This document shows positions 21,084 through 29,891 of a stretch of 64,000 nt of DNA, one piece after another. The stretch covers positions 869,889 to 933,888 of the forward strand of contig CAJNDS010002746.1 in the NCBI GenBank assembly GCA_905221605.1, in the 5' to 3' direction. The notes below the pieces were generated by a model. It worked only from the letters and a program-made list of their open reading frames with translations, was not told the origin of the DNA and made no database searches. Within the stretch, counting starts at the first letter, position 1, and each line of letters begins with the position of its first letter. The translations under genes were made by a program, and so were the position numbers. This stretch comes from Symbiodinium natans. Lineage: Eukaryota; Sar; Dinophyceae; Suessiales; Symbiodiniaceae.

Positions 21084-21732
21084 GATTTTGGGGGATGGAT
21101 TTAGGCTATTAAGCCCTAGAGCCTAAACCCTGTTTCCACTGAGTTTGAGGTTTCGGGGCTCAATGCTGTCAGGACTGGGGTTTCGGAACGCAAACCTTAA
21201 ACTAACCTTGAGGGTGAAAGTTTTTTCGTGGAGGGGATTTAGGGTGTAACCAGGGCTTTATGGGGATTAAGCTTCGGGGCTTAGGGCGTTTCGGGTTTAG
21301 GGAGTTCGGGATTCAGGTCTAATTAGGGGGCGCCAACATTAAGGGCAGCCTTGTACATGGGTTTAGGCTTAGGGGGGGGGGGGGGGTCAACGTTCTCGAA
21401 GCACACTGAAGGGGCATGTGTTCGTTCCTAAACGCTAGACCAAAAAACCCTAAGGCCCCCCACCCCGCCCCCGTTTCAGGCCCTAAAGGCCCCAAAGGCC
21501 TAGAAGCTCAACCCAAAACCCAAAGCCCTAAACCCTAAACCCTAAGCCCTAAGCCCTAAACCCTAACCCTGAAGCCTAGACCCTAAACCCTAAACCCTAG
21601 AGGCCCTAAGGCCCTAAAGGCCCTTAAAGGCCCCAAATTCCAGGGACTCCACTTAGACCCAAACCCACCATGAACCACAGAAGGGAATGGGGGGAAGTCC
21701 GAAAACCTTAACCGCCTTAAGGGCTTTAGGGC

Positions 21733-21858
21733 TTACAAGGAGGGGCCCCCTTTCTATACTAACTGTAGTTAAGGGACTTCTTACCTCATTTAGGATCCGT
21801 ATAACCCAATTTAGGGCTCTTATAACTCGACTTATAACTAGGGGGCCCACCTTGTAGG
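21733..21858 (-). mobile_element. inverted-repeat element, family C copy 2
   Basis: Same element as 8302-8427 in the opposite orientation: left CTTACAAGGAGGGGCCCCCTT, right GGGGGCCCACCTTGTAGGG, interior CTATACTAACTGTAGTTAAG. Confidence 0.75.
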
Positions 21859-22045
21859 GTTTAGAGTTTAAACCCACCACGAACTGCAGGGTGAAGGGGG
21901 AAACCCTAAACCTACAAGTCAACCCTAAAACCTGAACCCCAAACCCTAAACTCTGAACCCACCGCGAACCACGGAGATCAAAGTGAAAACCCCATACCGT
22001 GCGGGCAATTAATAACCCCCTAGAAACCCTAAACGCTAAAAGACC

Positions 22046-23836
22046 ATGAACCGCAGCGTCTTCGTTTCGGGTACCGGCGACTTTTTTGCCCTTGCCCGCT
22101 TGCCAGAGGAAAATCGTTTGGTGGGATGGAGATGGGTTGTTTGGAAAAGCACTTGCAAGTATGTGGGGTTTATAAGGCCTTTAGGCCTAGAATTCAGGAT
22201 ATACTATATTTATGAGTCCTCACAACCCTAAGCCCCCAAACCCTAAACCCTAAACAGCTGGGTAATCTTGTTGTGGGAAGGTCCCGTGACAGGCCAGACG
22301 ATGGATTCTCCCTTCTTACGTAGGTTTCGGGGTTTAGGGTCTAGGGTTTAGGGTGTTGTATGTGATCCAGAAGTCGAGTGCTTCTGGATCATCGGGATGT
22401 GCACGACGTCTTGCATAAACCCCAAACCCTGAAACCCAAGTCCGCGAATCCCAAAGCCACCCCCAAAACCCCAAAACCCAAAACCCTGAGGCCTGAGCCC
22501 GAAGCCCTAAACCCTAAACCCTAAACCCCTCAACCCTAAACCATAAACCCTAAACCCTAAACCTTAAACCCTAAACCCTAAACCCCTGCGCAGGTGGCCA
22601 TGAAGGCTTTTCTGGCACTCCGCTTTGGAAGATTAGAGAGCCCTAAACCCTAAGCAACCCACAGCCATGTGTCCTCAGCTTCTACACCGCCTGGTGCCTG
22701 GGGCTACTTGGGAACTCGCGGGTTGAGTTAGGCTTCTAGGCTTTTAGGGCTTAGGGCTTAGGGTTTAGGGCTTAGGGTTTAGGGCTTAGGGTTTAGGGTT
22801 TAGGGTTTAGGGTTTAGGGTTTTAGGGTTTTAGGGTTTAGGGGCTTAGGCGTCTCCTTCATGCCCTCGTAAAGAAGCGCCGTCCCGAGAGTATTGCGTAT
22901 CATGTCGCCCACCTTCTCTTCTGCGCAGGGTTTAGGGTTTAGGGTTTAGGGTTTAGGGTTTAGGGTTTAGGGTTTAGGGTTTAGGGTTTAGGGTGGAGGT
23001 ATCAAGTATCCAAACTCCCCAAGTGTCTTGCACTTCGAGCTCTCAGGAAAACATGCTGGAGGATGCAGTTCGCATCCTGGCTGGGTGAGAGCTACGCAGC
23101 GCTTGGTGCGATGCAACGTCCAGTGGACATGGCTGCAGTGGAGGGAAACCCTAAACATCCCTAAACCCTTAATTCCTCTGAGCCGGCTTATGATGGGCTT
23201 CTCGGGTTTTTGGGAGCTTTGCTAGGGGCAATCGGAATCCCTAGCAGCAGAAACCAAGTTTCTTTCAACCCTCAACGCCCTTATCCGCGCTTAGTTTAGT
23301 GCTAAGTGGTTAGGACCCAAGGGTGTAGGATCGGTTTAGGACCCTAAACCCTAAACCCTAAACCCTAAACCCTGAACCCTGAACCCTAAACCCTAAACCC
23401 TAAACCCTCACCCGCAGTAGCAAGCCTTCAACCCCGTGTTCGGACCCCTGGTGTTCGAGCTCAAGTTGGGTTTTGTTTTGCATATGTCTTGCACTATCCC
23501 TAATGTTCAATACTCCCGTAATAGTCATATTATAGTGTATATGTGTAAACCCCAAAACCACTCTAAACCCTAAAGCCTCTTCCCTGAACTCTCTGAACCC
23601 TGAAGGCGGTGGGATGAGTGGATTCTGAGTTCAGCCCTAGGAGGGCTTCGGGTTTAGTCTAGGGTTAGGGTTTAGGTTATAGGGTTTAGGTTTAGGGTTT
23701 AGGGCTTACAGCTCCAATGAAAATTGAGATCAGCAACCACCCCTCCATCCTCCATGTGCTTGCAGCCAGACCAGCTTCAGCGTCGCCGTCCAGTGTCCGA
23801 GAATACCCTACATACCTAAACCCCCACAATATGTAA
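22046..23836 (+). CDS. unknown protein, complete 6-exon gene (166 codons)
   Basis: Exons are 22046-22158 (ATG), 22665-22721, 22849-22929, 23007-23084, 23418-23464 and 23712-23836 (TAA). They sum to 501 nt with phase conserved at every junction. Donors are GTATGT, GTTGAG, GTTTAG, GTGAGA and GTTGGG. Acceptors are CACAG, GGCTTAG, TATCAAG, CCGCAG and GCTTACAG. The product begins MNRSVFVSGTGDFFALARLP. The middle has a basic stretch (VKKRRPESIAYHVAHLLFCA), then SSSQENMLEDAVRILAG, and the end reads MKIEISNHPSILHVLAARPA, then EYPTYLNPHNM. Telomere arrays fill the introns. The complementary strand of exon 3 is also open (AEEKVGDMIRNTLGTALLYE), but phase chaining favours plus. No family is recognised. 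Confidence 0.55.
22364..22390. other. short perfect hairpin
   Basis: GATCCAGAAG, seven-base loop, CTTCTGGATC, inside the first intron of the 22046-23836 model. It could structure the pre-mRNA; no other copy was noticed. Confidence 0.6.
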
Positions 23837-23913
23837 CAATTATGGCGCTTTCTTCATGACTTGTGGGCCATGCTTTTACATACATTGGGGGGGTCCAGGT
23901 GTAAAACTTGAAG

Positions 23914-24520
23914 CCTACTAAGAAAGCATTGGACGGCGCGGTGCTGGAAAACCCCGCCGGGAGGACCGGAAGCACTCATCCTGGTTTAGGGTTTCGGCTT
24001 TGTGCCTGAAGGGAGTAACTATTACTTCTGACCTCTAACTCCTAAACCCTAAACCCTAAACCCTAAACCCTAAACCCAGCAGTTAATCCTAAACAAAAAG
24101 ACGACTCCAAAATGGAGCTTTCGGCTGTGTGGCAGTGTGGGCGAGGCTCAGCTGTGATCATCCAGGAAAGCCTGAAGAAGTGCTCTACCCAGGGTTTAGG
24201 GTTTAGGGTTTAGGGTTTAGGGTGTAAACCGTTTTAGGGTTTAGGGTTCTTAAACCCTCAATCTCAAAACCCAACCCTGCAAACCTATGCGGTAGTGAAG
24301 AGTGGGTTTTGGAGTATCCTAAGAACCCTAAACCCTAAACCCTAAACCCTAAACCCCTACCTTCCATTCACAAGTGGCTCTGGGTCCTGTGGATGGATGC
24401 AACCGGTGAGAACTGTAGTGACCCTCCTGTGCCCTACAGCCTGACATCCTGGACCCTAAGCCCTAGACCCTAAACCCTAAACCCTAAACCCTAAACCCAC
24501 TTCGCAGAAAGGTTGTCTAA
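23914..24520 (+). CDS. unknown protein, 4-exon 3' part of a gene
   Basis: Exons 23914-23983, 24101-24193, 24375-24405 and 24508-24520 chain in phase to TAA at 24518-24520. Donors are CCTG|GTTTAGG, CAGG|GTTTAGG and ACCG|GTGAGA. Acceptors are AAAAAG, CACAAG and TTCGCAG. The sequence includes PTKKALDGAVLENPAGRTGS and MELSAVWQCGRGSAVIIQES. The last exon contributes only four residues. Other plus frames in the third and fourth exons are also open (one ends PPESLSV at a TAG, 24573-24575), so the tail is uncertain. The 5' end is undefined. Confidence 0.45.
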
Positions 24521-24711
24521 GCCATCTTTTCCTGGGGGGGTTTACTTGCAGCCTCCGGAATCTTTAAGCGTTTAGAATAAGGCTCGTAAGGGAGGTGTTT
24601 AGGCTTTAGGGTTCAGGGTTTAGGGCTTAGCCTTCAGGAAGGGCGCCCAAAACACGACAAGACCTCAGACTCCCCAAAATCTTCAGCCTCCAGAAGATCT
24701 GTTCTGGGTTC

Positions 24712-24864
24712 ACTTGAAGGTTCATGGTACTTACTAACCAACTATAACTGTACTTATAACCCTACTTATGATACCCCTAAAGGGCCTTATAGGTGTTATC
24801 CCAATTATAAGTAGGGTTATAAGCCCGGTTATAATTGGTTAGTAAGTACCATGAACCTTCAAGT
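24712..24864. mobile_element. inverted-repeat element, family D, intact
   Basis: 153 bp with ~37 bp near-perfect terminal inverted repeats (ACTTGAAGGTTCATGGTACT...), followed by subterminal TATAAC repeats. The repeat contains AAG|GTTC, so both ends together form GT...AG (24720-24863), as in an introner. Degenerate relatives lie at 2450 and 29388. Confidence 0.85.
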
Positions 24865-25087
24865 AGGGTTTGGGGCTTAGGGTTTGGGGTTTAGGGTACA
24901 GGGTTTCGGGTCTACTGCCAAAAGCAACAGAAAGGCTGAAGGTTGAAGGGTTTAGGGTTCAGGGGGGTTTAGGGGTTAGGGTTTAGGGTTTAGGTTTTAG
25001 GGATCCTCCACTACCCCAGCCTTAATAGGGGTCAGGATTCGGGAGTTAGGAGGGTCTCACGTCTGAACAGTTTTGTCACTTCTCAAC

Positions 25088-25276
25088 ATGACGGTCCTCT
25101 TGGGCTTAATATTATCAGGCGCCGGATTTCGTAGTCGTGGCCAAGTGGCGACGATGGCCTCAGCCGTTTCCGCCGGCTTCCTACGCAAGGTGGGCGAACT
25201 GAAAGAGGCAGTGGAAGCGCAATGCTTACGAAGCCTTGGGCCGCTAGAGTGTTTGGGTTGTTCTACCCAACCCTAG
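25088..25276 (+). CDS. unrecognised 62-residue ORF or first exon
   Basis: ATG at 25088 followed by a hydrophobic N-terminus (MTVLLGLILSGAGF) that could be a signal peptide or anchor, then a helical region (VGELKEAVEAQCLRSLG) to TAG at 25274-25276. A CGCAAG|GTGGGC donor at 25190 is phase 0 and could splice to downstream exons near 25461-25610. No family is recognised. Confidence 0.45.
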   Translation: MTVLLGLILSGAGFRSRGQVATMASAVSAGFLRKVGELKEAVEAQCLRSLGPLECLGCSTQP

Positions 25277-25460
25277 ACACGAGCGAAGCCTATGAACAAA
25301 GCCAGGAAGATCGGTGAGGGGGTTATCAACAGTAATCCCCAAGACCCTAAACCCTTAACCCATTTGCTCTCCTCGAGCACCCTTCTGGTCCCACCCATAT
25401 CTTCCTATACACCCGGCACATTCCGAAGGGTGTGGTTCCAAGCCTAAACCCCTTAAACCC

Positions 25461-25610
25461 GACACTCCTCGTCACAAACTCCGAGACAAAAAACAGACAG
25501 AGCTCGACCGCTGCAGCGCTGTGAGCCCTTCTGCTCTGCCCTCCTTCGGGTTTTGGGGGCTTCACACTGATATATGCCCAGCAAATAGGGACTACGTTGC
25601 TTTGCTATAA
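25461..25610 (+). CDS. probable terminal exon
   Basis: Open plus frame (DTPRHKLRDKKQTELDRCSA, then FWGLHTDICPANRDYVALL) to TAA at 25608-25610. A second frame from a CCGCTGCAG acceptor near 25516 reads RCEPFCSALLRVLGASH to TGA. A 72-codon ORF lies on the opposite strand. Which frame is used depends on the upstream exon. Confidence 0.4.
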   Translation, partial: DTPRHKLRDKKQTELDRCSAVSPSALPSFGFWGLHTDICPANRDYVALL

Positions 25611-25801
25611 GGGGTCTACTTGGGCCCGTCGAGGAAGACTCGTTCGACCCTCAAGTCGCCCCAAACCGTAAACCCTAAACCCTAAACCCTAAACCCTAAA
25701 CCCTAAACCCTAAACCCTAAACCCTAACCCCAAACCCTGCCCTACACCCTAAACCCCAAACCCTGACTTTAAACCATAAACCTGAACTCCAAAACCCCCC
25801 C

Positions 25802-26068
25802 TTCGCTGGCGGGCGCACTCGAGATGAGGTACGTGACCGCTCTCCTTGCGAGGTGGGGGATTAGGGTTTAGGGTTTAGGGTTGAGGAGCCTAAACCCGAA
25901 ACCCTAAACCCTAAACCCTAAACCTTGCATCCCTGACATCTGAAGGAGCTGAAGCTTATCCCGAAGCACAACCCGGTTATGGCGAAGAAGCTACGAAGCC
26001 GAAAACAGCAGCCGGCCGGCTCCCTTATAGACCAATGCCCTGGAATAATGAGGGTTCGGGGTTTATAG
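25802..26068 (+). CDS. unknown protein, last two exons
   Basis: The first piece (start approximate) ends at 25828 with a consensus GAG|GTACGT donor. The second runs 25946-26068 from a CTGAAG acceptor to TAG. Joined in phase 0 they read FAGGRTRDE, ELKLIPKHNPVMAKKLRSRK, then QQPAGSLIDQCPGIMRVRGL. Very basic; no family is recognised. The 83-codon ORF on the other strand (25918-26169) is the likely shadow. Confidence 0.45.
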
Positions 26069-26079
26069 GGTTCTTTAAG

Positions 26080-26211
26080 ATCCCAAACTATGCGCGGTCT
26101 TCTGAAAGATCCGCACTGATGCGCACGGTCCCACAACGTGTCGGGAAGCAAGGACAATGCTCCAAACACAACGCCCTAAACTCTCCAAGCCTCAACCCAA
26201 AACCCAAATAG
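26080..26211 (+). CDS. probable exon ending in stop
   Basis: After a GTTCTTTAAG acceptor the frame reads IPNYARSSERSALMRTVPQR, then VGKQGQCSKHN, and ends with residues from degenerate CCCTAAA sequence at TAG 26209-26211. It lies just downstream of the 25802-26068 model and could be an alternative terminal exon. Confidence 0.35.
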   Translation: MPNYARSSERSALMRTVPQRVGKQGQCSKHNALNSPSLNPKPK

Positions 26212-26408
26212 GGTCCAGGGTCTAGGGCTTGAGGTTTGTGAGGGGTTTGAGGGTTTAGGGAGGAGATCTCGGGGCTTAGATTTCGCAGTTTCGTGGCTTA
26301 TGTAGGGTGGTGGACCTTGAGGGTGTAACAAGGCACAAGAGGTTTTGGTCCTTGCAGTGACGTAAACACAAACCCTAAACCCCAAACTACGGGGGCCTCT
26401 CGCCTTAG

Positions 26409-26485
26409 GCAACCCAGGTTGGATCCAAGTGTCTCGAATCCACTCCAACTTCACGGGACACTTGAGCTCCTGCGGCTTAGGATTT
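26409..26485 (+). CDS. exon-like segment
   Basis: CTCTCGCCTTAG acceptor followed by NPGWIQVSRIHSNFTGHLSS and CGLGF up to a possible GTGGGT donor. Strong pyrimidine-rich acceptor and natural composition. Not linked to other exons. A 92-codon minus ORF overlaps but is largely repeat-derived. Confidence 0.4.
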
Positions 26486-27004
26486 GTGGGTTGAGGGGTT
26501 TAGGGTTTAGGTTTAGGGGTTTACCGTTTTGGGGGGGTTTTGCAAGTTGGGGGGGTGGGGGGGGGGGGGGGGAATTCTAGGTCCCAAAGTGAGCCTGGAG
26601 TAGAAAAGGCTAGCCCTGCTTGATGTAAAGGGGCTACACACGGAACCCAACACCTAAAACAAAGAAATGGGCAAATTAAGGTCAACAAGTGCCGACCCTT
26701 GGTGCTAGGTGGTCCTTCTTCGGATCCTCTTGCAGAAAAGAATACTATGACAGGTTCTGGAAAGGAGGTCGTAAGCAGAACCCTAAAGCCAAAACCCCCA
26801 ACCAACCCTAAACCCTATATACCCTAAACCCCAAACCCTAAGGGTTTAGAAAGGCACATCGCCCCCAAGTCCTACAAACCCCCAGGTAAACCCTGGTCTA
26901 GCTGACGCTTGGGGATTCCTAAGCCCGAAACCCCCAACCCCAGAGCCTGCACAGCGCGAAAACACGAATCCCCAAGATGCCAAACTTTTAGACGCCCACG
27001 GCCC

Positions 27005-27220
27005 CTAAACCGGTAAGAGTGCTTTGTTTTTTTGCTGCGGGTGCTTTTTTGTTGCGGGTGCGGGGGCGCGTTTTTTTTTTTGCTGCGGGTGCGGGGGCGC
27101 GTTTTTTTTTTTTTTATGCGGGTGCGGGGGCGCGTTTTTTTTTTTGTTGCGAGTGCGGTGGGGCGTGTTTTTGTTTTTGCTGCGGGTGCGGAGCGTTTTT
27201 TGCTGTTTTCTCTATCTTTT
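27005..27220 (+). repeat. TGCTGCGGGTGCGGGGGCGCG-T(n) repeat block
   Basis: Five or six copies of a ~40 bp unit: TTTTTTGCTGCGGGTGCGGGGGCGCG followed by a T run of 8-14. It gives spurious Phe-rich ORFs in three frames. Copies recur at 28765-28862 and 28945-29005. Confidence 0.85.
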
Positions 27221-28130
27221 AGTAGGAAAACCTTTATTTTCTCTGCATTTGAATAGGAGAACCTCTTTCTTCTCTATATTTGAATATGAAAACCTCTATT
27301 TTCTCTACATTTACTATGGAAACCTCTAGTTTGTTTCTACATTCTCTATACTTTAATACGAAAACCTCTCTTTCTCTATATTTTATAACGAAAACCTCTA
27401 TTTCTCTTTAGTTTTGTCTATATCGTCATAGTTACTCCTCTATATTTAATAAGGAAGACATGAGAGAGGAATACATGAGAAACTAATTCTCTGTGTTATC
27501 TCAATATGTGACTTGTAATTAAACGTGTTTTTGTTCCTCTTGTCCTATTTTAACAGGAAGCCCATTATTTTCTCTGTATCTGAATAGGAAAACCTCCATT
27601 TTCTTGAAATTTGAACATGAAAACCTCTCTCTTTTCTCTACACGTTTACAGGAAAACCTCTTTTTTTGTGCAATGAAACCTCTCTTTTCTTGTTATGTTA
27701 ATAGGAAACCTCTATTCTCTATATTTGAATATCAGGACCTCTACATTTTGATATAAAAACACTTTGTGTTTTCGCTATAATTTTCGTATGAAAACCTCTA
27801 TTTCCTCTATGTTGTCATAGGAAACCCTCTAATTCCTCTATATTCTATAGCGAAAACCTCTATTGTTCTATAGTTTCACGCGGCAGACATGAGAGAGGAA
27901 AACATGAGAAGCTAATTCTTTATAGTGTCATAAGAGTACATGCATTATCTCTATCTGTGTCTCGCAGACGACAAGTGTTTCTGTTCATGTTTGTCATATT
28001 CTCATAACACAAGCTCCATTTTCTCGATTCTTTACTTAGAAGACATTGGCATTTTCATTTTTAATCGGAAGGCTCAACTTCCACTATGAGGTCTGAATTT
28101 TCGTAGGAAAGCAAGCATGTAGTCTCTCTT
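27220..28130 (+). repeat. AT-rich diverged tandem repeat
   Basis: ~900 bp built of ~30 bp diverged units around GGAAAACCTCTATTTTCTCTATATTTGAATA, over 20 copies. Two longer blocks carry GACATGAGAGAGGAA(T/A)ACATGAGAA. No telomere units, no ORF; composition very unlike the rest of the window. Confidence 0.75.
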
Positions 28131-28136
28131 TTTTCA

Positions 28137-28690
28137 GGGGGGTTGGGGGCTGCGCAGACCCCCGCATTTGAAAACACAATGCTCGCATCATGGGTTTGGA
28201 ACGGATTCGTAAGCTTTGAAGCAGGCTTGCCGGCTAAAAAAAGCGGGGGGGTTGGGGGGGGGGGGGGGGGCGCAGCCCCCCCCCATCTGCAAACACAATG
28301 CTCGTATCATCATGGGTTTGGAAGGGATTCGTATGACTGAGGCAAGTTTGCCCGGCCAAAAAAAGCGCAGCCACCCGTCCCTCCATTTCAAGCGGGGTGG
28401 AAGGCTCTCATGATGGGTTCGGAAAGGATTCACTCGCTTTGAAGCAAGGCATGGCTTTAAGAAGCCGGGGGGGTTGGGGGGGGCGCAGCCCCCCCCATTT
28501 GCAAACCCAATGCTCGCATGATAGGCTTGGACAGGATTCATATGCTGAGAAGCGAGCTGGCACGGTTTTACAGAGGGGGGGGGGGGGGGGGGGGGGCGCA
28601 GCCCTCCTCCACCGTTTGCAACCACAATGCTCGCATGATGATCTTGGGAAGGATTCAGTGCTTTGAAAACGCTTGCACAGTTTTAGAAGA
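28137..28690 (+). repeat. ~110 bp tandem repeat, five copies
   Basis: Each unit has a G-run, GCGCAGCCCCCC, ATTTGCAAACACAATGCTCG, then CATGATGGGTTTGG and AAGGATTC, and a variable tail. Unit borders fall at GGGGGGTTGGGG. The several overlapping ORFs here are by-products. Confidence 0.8.
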
Positions 28691-28744
28691 GGGGGGGGGT
28701 TGGGGGGCAGGGTTGGGGAGGAAAATGCAAAACAAATGACCTGC

Positions 28745-29100
28745 GGGGGTCGGGAGAAAGGGGGGGGGGGCTGCGGGTGCGGGGGCGCGTTTTTTTTTTT
28801 GTTTTTTTTTTGCGGGTGCGGGGGCGCGTTTTTTTTTTTTTTTTTGCTGCGGGTGCGGGGGCGACACGCGCCAGGTCACTCACTCACCGGGGGGCCCCCG
28901 GTGAAAAGCACCCACAGCAAAAAAAAAGGGGGGGGGGTAGGGGGGCGCGTTTTTGTTTTTGCTGCGGGTGCGGGGGCGCGTTTTTTTTTTTTGCTGGGGT
29001 GCGGGGCGACACGCGCCAGGTCACTCACTCACCGGGGCGGCCCCGAAAAAAGCACCCACAGCAAAAAAGCACCCACAACAAAAAAAAAAACACGGGTTCC
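28745..29100 (+). repeat. second GCGGGTGCGGGGGCGCG-T(n) block with ACACGCGCC repeat
   Basis: T-run/G-rich units as at 27005. A direct repeat of GCGACACGCGCCAGGTCACT...CACCGGGG occurs at about 28861 and 29006. Inverted fragments AAGCACCCACAGCAAAAAA also occur. Its right edge abuts CCCTAAACC. Confidence 0.8.
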
Positions 29101-29182
29101 CCCCTAAACCCTAAACCCTAAACACTAAATGCCCTCAACCCTAAACGCCCTAAACATCCCTCAGCCCACTTGTTAAGTTCAG

Positions 29183-29224
29183 AGGGCTGTTCTACGTCAG
29201 TTCTCCGCTAGGAGCTTACCCTAA
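29183..29224 (+). CDS. possible short terminal exon
   Basis: TTAAGTTCAG acceptor, then RAVLRQFSARSLP and TAA supplied by telomere-like CCCTAAAC. The opposite strand is blocked by stops. Confidence 0.25.
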   Translation, partial: RAVLRQFSARSLP

Positions 29225-29387
29225 ACACTAAACCTAAACCCTACACTCTAGAATCTAAACGGCCCAAACCCAACCGGAAACCTCAACCACTGGAGGGCGA
29301 AGATTCAAAGACGGTTTAGGGTTCAGGGTTTAGGGCTTAGGGTTTAGGGTTTAGGGTTTAGGGTTTAGGGTTTAGGGTTTAGGGTTG

Positions 29388-29607
29388 ATTTGGAGGTTCA
29401 TGGGTACTTATAACCCCAAGAGGGTCTAGGGTTTAGGGTGACCCTAATTCTATGTCTACATATAACGTACTTAGGGAACTGAGAGGGCTTGTAAGTACAG
29501 TTATACCCTAAACCCTCAACCCTAAACCCTAAACCCTACGCCCTAAACCCTAAACCCTAAACCCTAAGCCCTAAACCCTAAACCCTAAACCTCATGAACC
29601 TCCAAGT
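29388..29607. mobile_element. family D element interrupted by telomere array
   Basis: Left end TTTGGAGGTTCATGGGTACTT and right end CATGAACCTCCAAGT match family D. Between subterminal CAGTTAT and the right end sits an 87 bp CCCTAAA-type array (29506-29592). A further TCTAGGGTTTAGGG lies in the left half. Confidence 0.65.
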
Positions 29608-29794
29608 CTGGGGGCTTTCGGGCTTGACTTCTTTTGGGGGGGGGGGGGGGCTTTAGGGCTACACTTTTATAGAGCTCTAGGGTTCCAGGGTTTTAGGGCC
29701 TGTGTTTTGTAGGGCTTTGGTGTTTTAGGGCCTTAGGGCTTCAGGGCTTGCAGGTTTGTTGCTTCATGGGGCTTAGTAGTAGGGGATAGGAGTA

Positions 29795-29888
29795 GGGGGA
29801 CCCTTGGGGATATAGACCCTCTGAATAAGGTCCCTGTTTAAGAGAGGGCCCAGAAGGGTTCCCTTTTAAGGGTCCCCCTTATCCTACC
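29795..29888. mobile_element. inverted-repeat element, family F copy 1
   Basis: Ends GGATAGGAGTAGGGGGACCCTT and AAGGGTCCCCCTTATCC. The interior TAAGGTCCCTGTTTAAGAGAG recurs at 55380-55465. The right end TTATCCTACCTAG is directly the acceptor of the exon at 29892. Confidence 0.7.
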
Positions 29889-29891
29889 TAG

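Noticed and set aside
26521-26805. 94-codon minus ORF
   Set aside because: N-terminal part partly repeat-derived and C-terminus from a C/G run. The plus strand also has an open frame (VNKCRPLVLGGPSSDP). I could not decide, so neither was annotated.
27019-27329. Three overlapping Phe/Gly/Cys-rich ORFs
   Set aside because: They are translations of the T-run/GCGGGTGCGGGGGCGCG tandem repeat in each frame.
28188-29121. Several 60-145 codon ORFs on both strands
   Set aside because: Artefacts of tandem repeats and G or T homopolymers.
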